From contig JAWLBY010000024.1 in assembly GCA_041687455.1 (NCBI GenBank), forward strand, positions 1-57,653: a stretch of 57,653 bases of DNA, read 5' to 3'. Shown piece by piece: positions 1 to 8,580 of the stretch; the first letter of the stretch is position 1; each line of letters starts with the position of its first letter. The notes below the pieces were generated by a model. The model was not told where the DNA came from, made no database searches, and was given only the letters and a program-made list of their open reading frames with translations. The stretch is from JAWLBY01 sp041687455 (GTDB taxonomy: Bacteria; Pseudomonadota; Gammaproteobacteria; Xanthomonadales; Xanthomonadaceae). The translations under genes were made by a program, and so were the position numbers.

Positions 1-345
1 ACGACGAAGAAGCCGTCGGATAGCACAAGTCGCTGTTCAGCCGGGACTTTTCTGATGACGATTTCCCCGGACAGCAGTGGGCGAAAGCCGGGATCCATCG
101 TGCTTCTCGCGCAGTTGCCTGTTTCGAAAGCGGAATCAACATGGATTCCGGCTCTCGCCGGGATGACGAGCAAGCGCCTCGCACAATCGACTCGGCCGGC
201 GCCACCAGGTGCCGCAGAACCGACGGCAGGCGACACCTGCACGTTCACCGTCGACTTCCCACGGACAGCAGTGCACTGTCGCCGGAACAACGAACGCGGG
301 CAACGACCGTCGTCCCGCAGGCTGCCCCACCGAGCCGGATCGCCA
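1..345. other. intergenic stretch with one dispersed palindromic repeat
   Basis: I see no gene here. Bases 79-168 hold one copy of a roughly 95-base element. It starts with GCGAAAGCCGGGATCCA and ends with the complementary GGATTCCGGCTCTCGCCGGG. Two better preserved copies lie at 17734-17830 and 21321-21420. The rest is GC-rich sequence downstream of the phosphatase gene that ends at 346. Confidence 0.7.
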
Positions 346-2016
346 TCACACCCCCTCCGCTCCACGGATCCGCTTGCGCATGCTGAGCCGGTTGCCGCCA
401 TCGGGCAACGGTTGCAGCACCCAGTCGTCCATCAGCGCGTCGATGATGTTGATCCCGAGGCCGCCCGGACGCCAGTCGTCGAGGTCGCGCGGCTTCATGC
501 AGTCGGGGCCGACGCAGGGCGCATGGTCGCTGAGCTCGAAGTGCAGTTCGCCGCCATCATGGCGGACCCGCAGCTCGATCTGGTCTTCGCACGGTCCGCC
601 GTAGGCATGCCGGATCACGTTGCTGGCCGCCTCGTCGAGTGCCAGCACCAGTTCCTGCCGCTGGCTGGCACCGACGCCGACTCGCTGCAGCGCATCGGCC
701 AGCTTGTGGCGCATGTCGGCAAGATGCTCGGGGCGGGCGCAGAAACGATGGTCGAGCACGACCCGCGGGCCGGACGGCGCGCCTTCGATCAGCATCAGCG
801 TGGTGTCGTCGGTGACCCGCAGCCGGCGCAGCCGACGGACCAGCCGGCGCAGCCGCGCCTCCGGCGGCAGGCCGACCGCGGCGCGCAGTTCCTGCTCGAC
901 GCCGTCGACGTCGAGCGTGCGTCCGTGCTCGTCGCGGACATCGGTCACGCCGTCGGAGAACAGGTACAGCGACGCATCGTGCAGCGCGCAGTGCTGCTCC
1001 GGAAAGGTCATGCCGCGCAGGATGCCGAGCGGCGGACCCTCGGCCGCGAAACGCTCGCTGTTGCCGTCGGCATCGATCCGCAGCAGCGGCGGAAAGCCGG
1101 CGCTGGCCCAGACCGCACTGCCGAGCGCCGGGTCGTAGTAGCCGGCGACCGCGCAGACGAACATGCCCGGCGGAATCGCCTCGCGCAGCTCGTCGTTGAC
1201 CCGCGCCAGCCAGGCGCCCGGCGCCAGCCCTTCCTTGCCGGCCCAGCGCAGCAGGCTCGCGCAGCGCACCATCAGGAACGCGGCGTCGAGACCTTTGCCG
1301 GCGACGTCGCCGAGCGCGAACGCGATGCGGCCGTCGGGCAGGTCGAAGAATTCGTAGAAGTCACCGGAGATCTCGCGCGCCGGCAGGTTCAGCGCCAGCA
1401 ACGGATAGCCGCCGCGACGGCGTGCCGGCAGCAACGAGCGCTGCAGTCGGCGCGCCATCGTCAGTTCGCGGCGGATCCGGCTCTGTTCGAGCAGGGCATC
1501 GGCCAACCGCGCGCGATTCAGCGCCAGCGCGGTCGGCGCCGCGAGCAGCCGCAGTGCATCGCAGTCGCCGTCGTCGAACAGGCGGTCGCCGCGCTTGTTC
1601 AGCACCTGCAGCGCGCCGATCGCGCCCTCGGCGGTCGACAACGGCGCGCACAGCACGGTGCGGGTCACGAAGCCGGTGTCCGACTCGATCCGGCGGCCGG
1701 CGAAATCCGGGTCGGCATTGGCATCGCGGACCATCTGGCAGCGGCCGCTGGCGACCGCGCGGCCGACGATGCCGTGCTCGCGCGGCATCCGCAGACCGCG
1801 GATGTCGACCGGACCCGAGCAGGCGCGGCAGACCAGCTCGTTGCCGTCGAGCAGGAACACCGATGCGGTCTCGGCCTCCATCGCCTCGGCGATCAGCTCG
1901 ACCGCCTGGCGCAGCGTTTCCTCCAGATCCAGCGACAGCGCGAGGCGCTGCGACAGGTCGGCCAGCAGCGTCAGGATGCGCCGCTCGAGCACCGGCGATG
2001 CCGACTCGGCCAGCAT
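346..2016 (-). CDS. GAF / SpoIIE-type PP2C phosphatase / anti-sigma HATPase fusion protein
   Basis: A 556-residue cytoplasmic signalling protein. Residues about 15-170 form a GAF sensor domain. Residues about 205-395 are a SpoIIE/RsbU-type PPM serine phosphatase, with the metal motifs EISGDF (215-220) and GDVAGKG (236-242) and a later SDGVTD. Residues about 420-550 are an RsbW-like HATPase, with the N-box LALDEAASNVIRHAYG and the glycine box GGLGINIID. In partner-switching systems these two activities dephosphorylate and phosphorylate a STAS antagonist; here both are on one chain. No stand-alone STAS or sigma gene is adjacent. The ATG at 2016 was chosen because it starts the GAF domain and follows the pssA stop by 2 bases, which implies co-transcription. 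The frame stays open far upstream, but that part overlaps pssA. The input signal and target are unknown. Confidence 0.9.
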   Translation of the reverse strand: MLAESASPVLERRILTLLADLSQRLALSLDLEETLRQAVELIAEAMEAETASVFLLDGNELVCRACSGPVDIRGLRMPREHGIVGRAVASGRCQMVRDANADPDFAGRRIESDTGFVTRTVLCAPLSTAEGAIGALQVLNKRGDRLFDDGDCDALRLLAAPTALALNRARLADALLEQSRIRRELTMARRLQRSLLPARRRGGYPLLALNLPAREISGDFYEFFDLPDGRIAFALGDVAGKGLDAAFLMVRCASLLRWAGKEGLAPGAWLARVNDELREAIPPGMFVCAVAGYYDPALGSAVWASAGFPPLLRIDADGNSERFAAEGPPLGILRGMTFPEQHCALHDASLYLFSDGVTDVRDEHGRTLDVDGVEQELRAAVGLPPEARLRRLVRRLRRLRVTDDTTLMLIEGAPSGPRVVLDHRFCARPEHLADMRHKLADALQRVGVGASQRQELVLALDEAASNVIRHAYGGPCEDQIELRVRHDGGELHFELSDHAPCVGPDCMKPRDLDDWRPGGLGINIIDALMDDWVLQPLPDGGNRLSMRKRIRGAEGV

Positions 2017-2018
2017 GC

Positions 2019-2792
2019 TCAGCCCGCCGCTGCCGATCGCCGGCGGCGGATCCGGCCGAGCAGCCACATGGTCGGCGCCGACAGCGTGTACAGCAGCAGG
2101 ATCAGCAGCAGCACGCGCGGCGGATCGATCGCCAGCGCGACGAACACGCCGAGCGCGATCAGGATCGCCACGAACGGCACCCGGTCGCGCAATGGCAGCG
2201 TCTTGAAGCTGAAATAGCGAAAGCGCGACACCATCAGCAGCGCCGCGCAGACGATCACTGCCAGCGACAGGAAACGCAGCTCGACACCGAACGAGCGGTC
2301 CCAGATCGTCATCGTCCAGATGAACGACATCACGAAGCCGGCCGCAGCCGGACTGGCCAGGCCGATGAACCAGCGCTTGTCGACGATCCCGACCTGGGTA
2401 TTGAAGCGCGCCAACCGCAGCGCCGCGCAGGCCGCGTACAGGAATGCCGCGGTCCAGCCGACCTTGCCCCAGACCGGGCCGAGATCGCGCAGCGACACCA
2501 GCGACCAGTGGTACATCACCAGCGCCGGTGCCATGCCGAAGCTGATCAGGTCGGCGAGCGAGTCGTACTGGGTGCCGAACTCGCTCTGCGTGTTGGTCAG
2601 CCGGGCGATCCGGCCATCGAGACCGTCGAGCAGCGCGGCGACGAACACCGCGACGCAGGCGTCGACGAAGTGCCCGGCGGTCGCGGCGATGATCGCGTAG
2701 AAGCCAGCGAACAGGCCGCCGGTCGTGAACAGGTTCGGCAGCAGATAGATGCCGCGCGCGGGGCGCGGTCGCAGGGCGTCGTCGGAGCTCAT
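2019..2792 (-). CDS. pssA: CDP-diacylglycerol--serine O-phosphatidyltransferase
   Basis: An inner-membrane enzyme of 257 residues that makes phosphatidylserine, the precursor of phosphatidylethanolamine, from CDP-diacylglycerol and serine. The CDP-alcohol phosphatidyltransferase signature is complete: D56, D59-G60, A63-R64, G73, D77 and D81. About eight hydrophobic segments follow the type II PssA layout, starting with YLLPNLFTTGG. I placed the start at the ATG at 2792 (MSSDDALRPRP); the open frame upstream has no membrane or family features. The stop lies 2 bases before the phosphatase start, so the two genes probably form an operon. It is divergent from the DUF4124 pair at 2926. Confidence 0.95.
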   Translation of the reverse strand: MSSDDALRPRPARGIYLLPNLFTTGGLFAGFYAIIAATAGHFVDACVAVFVAALLDGLDGRIARLTNTQSEFGTQYDSLADLISFGMAPALVMYHWSLVSLRDLGPVWGKVGWTAAFLYAACAALRLARFNTQVGIVDKRWFIGLASPAAAGFVMSFIWTMTIWDRSFGVELRFLSLAVIVCAALLMVSRFRYFSFKTLPLRDRVPFVAILIALGVFVALAIDPPRVLLLILLLYTLSAPTMWLLGRIRRRRSAAAG

Positions 2793-2925
2793 CGGCGGGT
2801 CGCAGGTGGTCTGGCGCCAGTGTAACCGCTGCCGTGTGGCGCCAACGCCGGCGTCGCGCCGACCGGCGGCAGCAGATAGCGTCGCGCCCGGTCGGATAAT
2901 CCGGGGAACCGATGAGGAAGCCGTC

Positions 2926-3321
2926 ATGCGCGCGACCGTTCCGCTGTTCCTGCTGCTGTCGATCGTGCTGGCCGCGCCGGCATTCGCCGCCGAGCAGTTG
3001 TACCGCTGGAAGGACGAACACGGCGTCACCCATTACAGCGAGGCGCCCCCGGCCGGGCGCGACTTCGAAACCCGCGAGATCGTCCGCGATCCGCTGCTTG
3101 CGGCCGAGGCCGAACCGACCGACGCCGCGGCGGCCGCCGCCGAGCCGGCGCTGACCGCCGAGCAGTGCCAGCGGGCCCGCGACAACCTGGCCGTGTTCGC
3201 CCGCGGCGGCACGGTCTCGATGGACCTGGACGGCGACGGCAGTGCCGAAGTGCTCGATGCCGCGGCGGTCGCGCGCGAGCGCGAGCGGATGCAGGCCTTC
3301 GTGGCCCGCTGCAGCGACTGA
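2926..3321 (+). CDS. secreted DUF4124 domain protein
   Basis: A 131-residue protein with a clear signal peptide (LFLLLSIVLAAPAFA, cleavage near residue 22), so it is probably periplasmic. The DUF4124 core follows at once: LYRWKDEHGVTHYSE with PPAGRDFE. This small beta-rich domain is common in Lysobacterales envelope proteins and has no known activity. An alanine-rich linker (about residues 65-80) leads to a C-terminal part with a conserved-looking cysteine pair (EQCQRA and VARCSD). Its stop overlaps the start of the next gene by one base (TGATG), so the two are translationally coupled and probably work together. Confidence 0.85.
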   Translation: MRATVPLFLLLSIVLAAPAFAAEQLYRWKDEHGVTHYSEAPPAGRDFETREIVRDPLLAAEAEPTDAAAAAAEPALTAEQCQRARDNLAVFARGGTVSMDLDGDGSAEVLDAAAVARERERMQAFVARCSD

Positions 3322-3611
3322 TGGGCCGCTTGGTCGGCGGCGCGCTGCTGACCCTGGCGCTGCTGGCCGGGCTGGCCGGCTGGCTGTGGTTCCGGGCGCC
3401 GGAGTATCTGCCGCTGGAACTGCGCCGCGGCAATCCGAACTCGCCCGACTATGCGCCACTGGTCTACCGCTGGAAGGACGACGCCGGCCGCACGCAGTTG
3501 ACCGACCGGCCGCCGGACGGCCGGCCGTTCGAGACCGTCCGGATCGATCCGGCGACCAACGTCGTGCCCGACACGCTGCCGCGCGAGGGCGATCTCCGCG
3601 ACCGCGACTGA
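3321..3611 (+). CDS. membrane-anchored DUF4124 domain protein
   Basis: A 96-residue protein with an N-terminal transmembrane helix (about residues 5-25, LVGGALLTLALLAGLAGWLW) and no obvious cleavage site. It therefore probably stays anchored in the inner membrane with the domain outside. The DUF4124 motif is YRWKDDAGRTQLTDRPPDGRPFE. It shares this motif with the upstream protein, which suggests duplication within an operon. The ATG at 3321 overlaps the upstream stop. No enzymatic residues can be recognised. Confidence 0.82.
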   Translation: MGRLVGGALLTLALLAGLAGWLWFRAPEYLPLELRRGNPNSPDYAPLVYRWKDDAGRTQLTDRPPDGRPFETVRIDPATNVVPDTLPREGDLRDRD

Positions 3612-3714
3612 CTCGGGCCGGCGCAACCCGCCAGGCCGCGCAAGCCGCACGACGTCGCCGCCGCAGGGCGCCCGCGCGGTCGCCAACGGTGATCGCTGCC
3701 CGCGGCATCCCCGC

Positions 3715-3720
3715 TACAAT
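3715..3720 (+). promoter_or_regulatory. candidate -10 box for proS
   Basis: TACAAT lies 30 bases upstream of the proS start codon, close to the sigma-70 consensus in an otherwise very GC-rich stretch. I see no convincing -35 hexamer at 16-18 bases upstream, so this is tentative. Confidence 0.4.
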
Positions 3721-3749
3721 GCCCGGCTTTGCCGCATTCCGGATCCGTC

Positions 3750-5459
3750 ATGCGCCTGTCGCACTTCCACCTGCACACGTCCCGCGAAACGCCCGCCGAC
3801 GCCGAGATCGTCAGCCATCAGTTGATGCTGCGCGCCGGCATGATCCGCAAGCTGGCCGCCGGCATCTACACCTGGACGCCGCTTGGTCTGCGCGTGCTGC
3901 GGAAGGTCGAGAACGTCGTGCGCGAGGAGATGCAGGCCGCCGGGGCGGTCGAACTGCTGATGCCGTCGATCCAGCCGCGCGAGCTGTGGGACGAGACCGG
4001 CCGCTGGCAGAAGTTCGGTGGCCAGTTGCTGAAGCTGCGCGATCGCAAGGATGCCGAATACTGCTACGGCCCGACCCACGAGGAAGTGATCACCGACTAC
4101 GCACGCAACGAACTGCAGTCGTACAAGCAGTTGCCGGTCAACTTCTTCCAGATCCAGACCAAGTTCCGCGACGAGATCCGGCCGCGCTTCGGCGTCATGC
4201 GCGCGCGCGAGTTCCTGATGAAGGACGCCTACTCGTTCCATCTGACGATGGATTGCCTGGCGCGCGAGTACGACAACATGTACCGCGCCTACGAGCGGAT
4301 CTTCAGCCGGCTCGGCCTGCGCTTCCGCGCGGTGTTCGCCGACACCGGCGCGATCGGCGGCAATGCCTCGCACGAGTTCCATGTGCTGGCCGACAGCGGC
4401 GAGGACGCGATCGCGTTCTCGTCGGGTTCCGACTACGCGGCGAACATCGAGCTGGCCGAAGCGGTCGCACCGGAGCTGCCGCGGGCGGCTGCGACGGAAA
4501 CGATGCGCAAGGTCGAAACGCCGACCCAGAAGACCTGCGAGGAGGTCGCCGCGCTGCTCGGCATTGCGCTCGAGCGCACGGTCAAGTCGGTCGCGCTGGT
4601 CGGCGAGCAGGGTTTCGTGCTCGCACTGGTGCGCGGCGACCACGTCGTCAACGAGATCAAGCTGGCCAAGCTCGCCGGGCTGGCCGACTACCGGCTTGCC
4701 ACCGAAGCCGAAATCGCCGACCACCTCGGCGCCGAGCCGGGCTTCCTCGGCCCGGTCGCGCCGCGCCGGACGATCACCGTGATCGCCGACCGCACGGTCG
4801 CCGCAATGGCCGATTTCGTGGTCGGCGCGAACGACAACGGCTACCACCTGGCCGGCGTGAACTGGGGCCGCGACCTGCCGGAACCGACCCTGGTCGCCGA
4901 CCTCCGCAACGTCGTCGAAGGCGACCGCTCGCCGGACGGCGCCGGTCAGTTGTCGATCGCGCGCGGCATCGAGGTCGGCCACGTGTTCCAGCTCGGCCAG
5001 CGCTACGCCGAGGCGATGGGTGCGAAGGTGCTCGACGAGCAGGGCCGCGCGCAGGTCATGGCGATGGGCTGCTACGGCATCGGCGTGTCGCGGATCGTCG
5101 CCGCCGCGATCGAACAGAATCACGACGAGCGCGGCATCATCTGGCCGGAGCCGATGGCGCCGTGGCAGGTCGCGGTCTGCGTGATCAATCCAAAGAACGA
5201 TGCCGCAGTCGCCGACGCCGCGACCGCGCTCTACGACGAACTGCAGCGGCGCGGCATCAGCACCTGCCTCGACGATCGCGGGCTGCGGCCGGGGCCGATG
5301 TTCGCCGACATCGAGCTGATCGGCATTCCGCACCGGGTCGTGGTATCCGAACGCGGCCTCGCAGCCGGCACCTACGAGTATCGCCAGCGGCGCTCCGAAC
5401 AGGCCGAGGCGCTGACCCACGACGCGCTGATCGAGCGACTGACCGTCGCCGGCGACTGA
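3750..5459 (+). CDS. proS: prolyl-tRNA synthetase
   Basis: A cytoplasmic class II aminoacyl-tRNA synthetase of 569 residues that charges tRNA-Pro. It is the bacterial long form. The N-terminus (SRETPADAEIVSHQLMLRAG) aligns with E. coli ProS. The catalytic core carries GPTHEEVI (residues 107-114), the motif 2 region around RPRFGVMRAREFLMKD, and motif 3 MGCYGIGVSR. The YbaK-like editing (INS) domain sits at about residues 220-385, with the anticodon-binding domain at the end. I placed the start at ATG 3750 (MRLSHFHLH) by comparison with the family; an in-frame ATG 21 bases upstream would add seven residues. The gene appears monocistronic. Confidence 0.97.
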   Translation: MRLSHFHLHTSRETPADAEIVSHQLMLRAGMIRKLAAGIYTWTPLGLRVLRKVENVVREEMQAAGAVELLMPSIQPRELWDETGRWQKFGGQLLKLRDRKDAEYCYGPTHEEVITDYARNELQSYKQLPVNFFQIQTKFRDEIRPRFGVMRAREFLMKDAYSFHLTMDCLAREYDNMYRAYERIFSRLGLRFRAVFADTGAIGGNASHEFHVLADSGEDAIAFSSGSDYAANIELAEAVAPELPRAAATETMRKVETPTQKTCEEVAALLGIALERTVKSVALVGEQGFVLALVRGDHVVNEIKLAKLAGLADYRLATEAEIADHLGAEPGFLGPVAPRRTITVIADRTVAAMADFVVGANDNGYHLAGVNWGRDLPEPTLVADLRNVVEGDRSPDGAGQLSIARGIEVGHVFQLGQRYAEAMGAKVLDEQGRAQVMAMGCYGIGVSRIVAAAIEQNHDERGIIWPEPMAPWQVAVCVINPKNDAAVADAATALYDELQRRGISTCLDDRGLRPGPMFADIELIGIPHRVVVSERGLAAGTYEYRQRRSEQAEALTHDALIERLTVAGD

Positions 5460-5567
5460 CATCCGCTGACGCCGTGCGGCGCCCACCGGCCGGCAGCGGC
5501 AGACGCGCTGCAGTTGTTGCGTGCGTTGATCGGCGGCGCCTGCGCGATGCGCTTGCGCGGCAGCGCC

Positions 5568-6407
5568 TCAGCGCCCGCTGAGCCGTCGCGACAGCATCCG
5601 CAGCCGCCCGACCAGCCCGCCGGGGCGCGCGGCCGGATCGAGCCGGGCGACGACCTCGGCCTCGTCGTCGGCCAGTTGCCGGGCCAGCCGGTGCTCCCAC
5701 TCGCGCTTCATCTGATCGCGCTGGATCCGCGACTGCAATTGCCGCCGCACGTCGGCGCCGACCGCTTCCTGGCCAAAGGTCGGCTGTTCGCGCAGCAGGA
5801 AGCGGGCGAGATCGTCGAACAGCGCCTCGTTCATCTGGTCGGCACGGAAGCTGCGGCTGCTGTGGGCGAAGCCCTCGTGGTTGTCGAACTGCATCCGCGC
5901 CTGGCCGCTGTCGCAGTCGGCATGAACCGTCAGCCGCAGCGGAATCCGCCCGCGCGCCTGGAAGGTCGCGCCGCGCAGCTCGCCGTTGGCGTCCTTGCGG
6001 GCATCGGAGACACCGCTCAGCCGATGTTGCTGCAGCACGGCGGAGACGCTGCGACAGCGCGCGACACCGTCACACACCACCCGCGGACACTCATCGCTGG
6101 CGACGCTGGCGGTGGCGTCGACGACGATCTCGAAGCTGCTGGCGGCCGGCGCCGCCTGCACGGCCAGGCTCGGCTCGAGGTAGGCGACGACGTCGCCGTA
6201 GCCGGGCAATGGATGGACCAGCCGCGGGCGCTTCTTCAGCACCGCCAGATGCTCGGCAAAGCGCCGCAGATAGATTTCGAGCGCCTTCATCGCCGGCAGC
6301 AGTTGGCTTTCCCAGACCTGCTCGCGCGCCTGCCGCAGTTCGGCGGCCTGCGCCTCCTCGGCGCGCTTGCTTTCGGCTTCCTTCTCGAGCTCGTCCAGCA
6401 GTCCCAT
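5568..6407 (-). CDS. conserved hypothetical coiled-coil protein
   Basis: A 279-residue soluble protein I do not recognise as a named family. The first 45 residues are charged and helical (MGLLDELEKEAESKRAEEAQ), as is a stretch near residues 215-255, so coiled coils are likely. The middle (about 90-200) looks like a beta-rich globular domain with several cysteines (DECPRVVC). The C-terminus is basic. No signal peptide or membrane segment is visible. I chose ATG 6407; upstream codons in the frame add only unlikely sequence. It is divergent from the H-NS family gene. It may be a lineage-specific protein. Confidence 0.7.
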   Translation of the reverse strand: MGLLDELEKEAESKRAEEAQAAELRQAREQVWESQLLPAMKALEIYLRRFAEHLAVLKKRPRLVHPLPGYGDVVAYLEPSLAVQAAPAASSFEIVVDATASVASDECPRVVCDGVARCRSVSAVLQQHRLSGVSDARKDANGELRGATFQARGRIPLRLTVHADCDSGQARMQFDNHEGFAHSSRSFRADQMNEALFDDLARFLLREQPTFGQEAVGADVRRQLQSRIQRDQMKREWEHRLARQLADDEAEVVARLDPAARPGGLVGRLRMLSRRLSGR

Positions 6408-6512
6408 GGCGAGGCTTCCTGCGTTGTCCGCGGTGGAGTCTATCGGGCTGTTCCACAACGCCAGCCGAGCTGTCGCAATGGTGGATGAACGTGTCGACAG
6501 CGCCTCCGGAAT

Positions 6513-6541
6513 TACCGGAGTCGGTCAATACTGGCATAATC
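6513..6541 (+). promoter_or_regulatory. candidate promoter of the H-NS family gene
   Basis: TTACCG (6513-6518) and CATAAT (6536-6541) are separated by 17 bases. They lie in the AT-richest part of the intergenic region, about 85 bases before the start codon. The -35 match is weak. Confidence 0.4.
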
Positions 6542-6625
6542 GCCGCGATTCGGCAGCGACCGAAAACAAAATGTCGACCATCCGGTTTCGACTTGAACGC
6601 AATACCGAAAACAGGGAGTTACGCA

Positions 6626-6955
6626 GTGACGATCGATCTGGACAAGCTCGGCCCGAATGAACTCGACGCATTGATTGCCGCCGCCGGCGAGCGCAAGCGT
6701 CGAATTGCGCGGGAGCGCATCGGCGACGTCCGAAAGAAGCTGATTGCGATTGCCCGCGACGAGGGGTTCACGATCGAGGAACTGTTCGGCGATGGCCGCG
6801 CCCGCGCATCCAGTACCCGCGGCCGTGCAGTGCCGGCGAAATACCGCAACCCGGCCGACCCGGGGCAGACCTGGAGCGGCCGCGGCAAGCGCCCGCGCTG
6901 GTTCATCGACGCGCTGGAAGGCGGCAAGTCGGAACGCGACCTGCTGATCGGCTGA
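6626..6955 (+). CDS. H-NS family nucleoid-associated DNA-binding protein
   Basis: A 109-residue protein of the H-NS/BpH3 family, which binds AT-rich DNA and silences genes. The N-terminal half (residues 1-50) is a charged oligomerisation helix region. The C-terminal domain carries the family signature KYRNPADPGQTWSGRGKRPRWF at about residues 72-93, with the AT-hook-like core SGRGKRPRW. The start is a GTG at 6626, seven bases after a good ribosome binding site (GGGAG, 6614-6618); no ATG fits. A strong terminator lies downstream. As a silencer it could act on the less GC-rich O-antigen island, but nothing in the sequence shows that directly. Confidence 0.92.
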   Translation: MTIDLDKLGPNELDALIAAAGERKRRIARERIGDVRKKLIAIARDEGFTIEELFGDGRARASSTRGRAVPAKYRNPADPGQTWSGRGKRPRWFIDALEGGKSERDLLIG

Positions 6956-7031
6956 CCGGCACTGCAACCCGCCCGGGCAGCCGCCCACCGCGGTCCACGG
7001 CTCGGCTGGTGCTGCGCGGCAGCGACGCAGC

Positions 7032-7059
7032 AAAAGGCCCGCCATCCGGCGGGCCTTTT
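7032..7059 (+). terminator. rho-independent terminator after the H-NS family gene
   Basis: A perfect 12-base-pair stem, AAAAGGCCCGCC, then a four-base loop ATCC and its complement ending in TTTT. It lies 77 bases after the H-NS family stop codon. It is the clearest intrinsic terminator in the window. Confidence 0.88.
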
Positions 7060-7079
7060 CGTTTCCCCGTGGACTTTCC

Positions 7080-7157
7080 CCCGTTCGGACTGAGGTATCG
7101 AAGTCCGGACGGGCGCGGCAACGTCGGCCCCTTCGATACCTCAGGGCGAACGGTTCC
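7080..7157. repeat. dispersed inverted repeat of the GAGGTATCGAA type
   Basis: Two arms in opposite orientation, GTTCGGACTGAGGTATCGAA and CTTCGATACCTCAGGGCGAA, flank about 35 bases. The same element occurs at 12161-12240, 12490-12590 and, as a tandem array, at 30311-30670. The arms could fold into a long hairpin between the H-NS family gene and the convergent thrE-type gene. Confidence 0.8.
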
Positions 7158-7223
7158 GGCCTGTACCGCTGCAAATGTCAGACTCCTGCCAGCCGGCAGA
7201 GCCGGGGGACTCCCAATGCTCGT

Positions 7224-8456
7224 CTAGAGATTGCCGCGCGGCGGCATCAGCAGATTGCCGAACAGCAGGCCGGCTACCAGCGAAATCAATACCGCGAGCA
7301 ACGTGAATCCGGTATCGATGCTCAGCATCACGTCACGCTCGAAGGCCGACGACAGGCTGCGAAAACCGATACTGCCGGGCACCAGCAGGATGATGCCGGG
7401 CAGTCGCAATACGGCACCCGGCCGATTGGCGATTCTCCCGTACAGATTGCTGCCGGCGCTGACCAGCACGCCGGCGAAGAAAACCGCCGCCTCGTTGTTG
7501 GTCAACTGCCCGGCGAAGCGGGTCGCGAGATAAGCGATGCAGGCCGCGGCAATCACCAGCGGATAATCGCGCCGTTCGGCCCGGAACAGGATCGCGAATG
7601 CGAATGCCGCGCAGCCGAGCGCGGCCCATTCGACCCACGGCGGCATCTGCGCCGGGCCGGCCTCGACCGGATGCCAACCAAGCAATTCGGCCAGTTGCAG
7701 TGCGGCCACGGTGCCGAAGGCGAGCTTCAGCAACACCACGATCGCGCCGGCGAAACGGGCGGTACCGGACACCAGATGCTGGCTGGACAGCTCCGACACC
7801 GCGGTCGTCAGGGTCAGGCCCGGCAGCAGCACGATCAATGAAGCGACGATCACCGACTTGACCGCCAGCGGCACGACGAAGCTCGCAACCGCCACTGCGA
7901 CCAGTCCGGCGAACAGCGCCGCCAGCGCTTCCTGCGCCTCGGCCAGCCGCGGCCGCTGCGCCGTCAGCATCGAGAACCCACCGATCAGCCAGCCGATCAG
8001 CGCCGCCGTCGTGATGTCGGCCCAGCCGGTCCGCAGCAGCGCGGCGACCGCACCGGAGGTCAGCCCGAAGCTCGCCACGGTCAGCGCGCGCATGCCGCGG
8101 CCGACCGGCCGATCGAGCGCGCGCAGCTCGTCGCGGCCGCGGCGGACGTCCAGCTCGCCGGCCAGCACGCGCTCGGCGATCGCATCGGCCGCGCACAGTT
8201 TGGACAGGTCGATGTCGCCGGGCGGGAGCCGCAGCACGCGGGTGTTTTCCGGCCCGCCTTCGACGCCCAGGCCGCCGCCGAAACTGAGGATGATCCCGGT
8301 CGGGTTGCCCCAGACTTCCAGTTGCAGCCCGAGCCGCCGCGACACCTGGATCAGCGCATCCTCAAGACGCTGGGCCGACGTGCCGTAGGCGTGCAGCCGC
8401 CGCGCCAGTTCGACGACGAATTCGGTACGGGCGTGCAGGCTTTCGACGGGGCTCAT
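7224..8456 (-). CDS. ThrE-type threonine/serine exporter family membrane protein
   Basis: A 410-residue inner-membrane protein. The N-terminal soluble part (residues 1-120) has the ThrE-family features HAYGTSAQRLEDAL and the glycine-rich FGGGLGVEGG. About ten membrane segments follow, including WADITTAALIGWLIGG and a C-terminal half like the small ThrE2 module (NRPGAVLRLPGIILLVPGSIGF). The length fits the fused one-chain form. Family members export threonine and serine using the proton gradient; the substrate here is an inference. I chose ATG 8456 over one 18 bases upstream because family members begin close to the LHARTEFVVELARRLH region. It is divergent from the lipid transport operon. Confidence 0.85.
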   Translation of the reverse strand: MSPVESLHARTEFVVELARRLHAYGTSAQRLEDALIQVSRRLGLQLEVWGNPTGIILSFGGGLGVEGGPENTRVLRLPPGDIDLSKLCAADAIAERVLAGELDVRRGRDELRALDRPVGRGMRALTVASFGLTSGAVAALLRTGWADITTAALIGWLIGGFSMLTAQRPRLAEAQEALAALFAGLVAVAVASFVVPLAVKSVIVASLIVLLPGLTLTTAVSELSSQHLVSGTARFAGAIVVLLKLAFGTVAALQLAELLGWHPVEAGPAQMPPWVEWAALGCAAFAFAILFRAERRDYPLVIAAACIAYLATRFAGQLTNNEAAVFFAGVLVSAGSNLYGRIANRPGAVLRLPGIILLVPGSIGFRSLSSAFERDVMLSIDTGFTLLAVLISLVAGLLFGNLLMPPRGNL

Positions 8457-8580
8457 GGGCTGCCGGCAGAACAAACGGCGGCAAGCTTCGCATGACTCGA
8501 TGACGAAATCGCGTCCGCCGACCGCGTCGCTGCACAGCGATCGACTCCGGCCGCGCGCGCCGACCTGCTAGCCTGTAGCG

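Noticed and set aside
55..2217. A plus-strand open frame of 720 codons over the phosphatase gene
   Set aside because: The translation is low-complexity Arg/Ala/Gln sequence antisense to a protein with three recognisable domains.
3714..5486. A 590-codon frame antisense to proS
   Set aside because: proS matches its family over the full length; the antisense frame has no motifs.
5566..5590. Terminator between proS and the convergent hypothetical gene (CTCAGCGCCCGCTGAG)
   Set aside because: The stem is only six pairs, there is no T run, and it overlaps the stop codon of the minus-strand gene.
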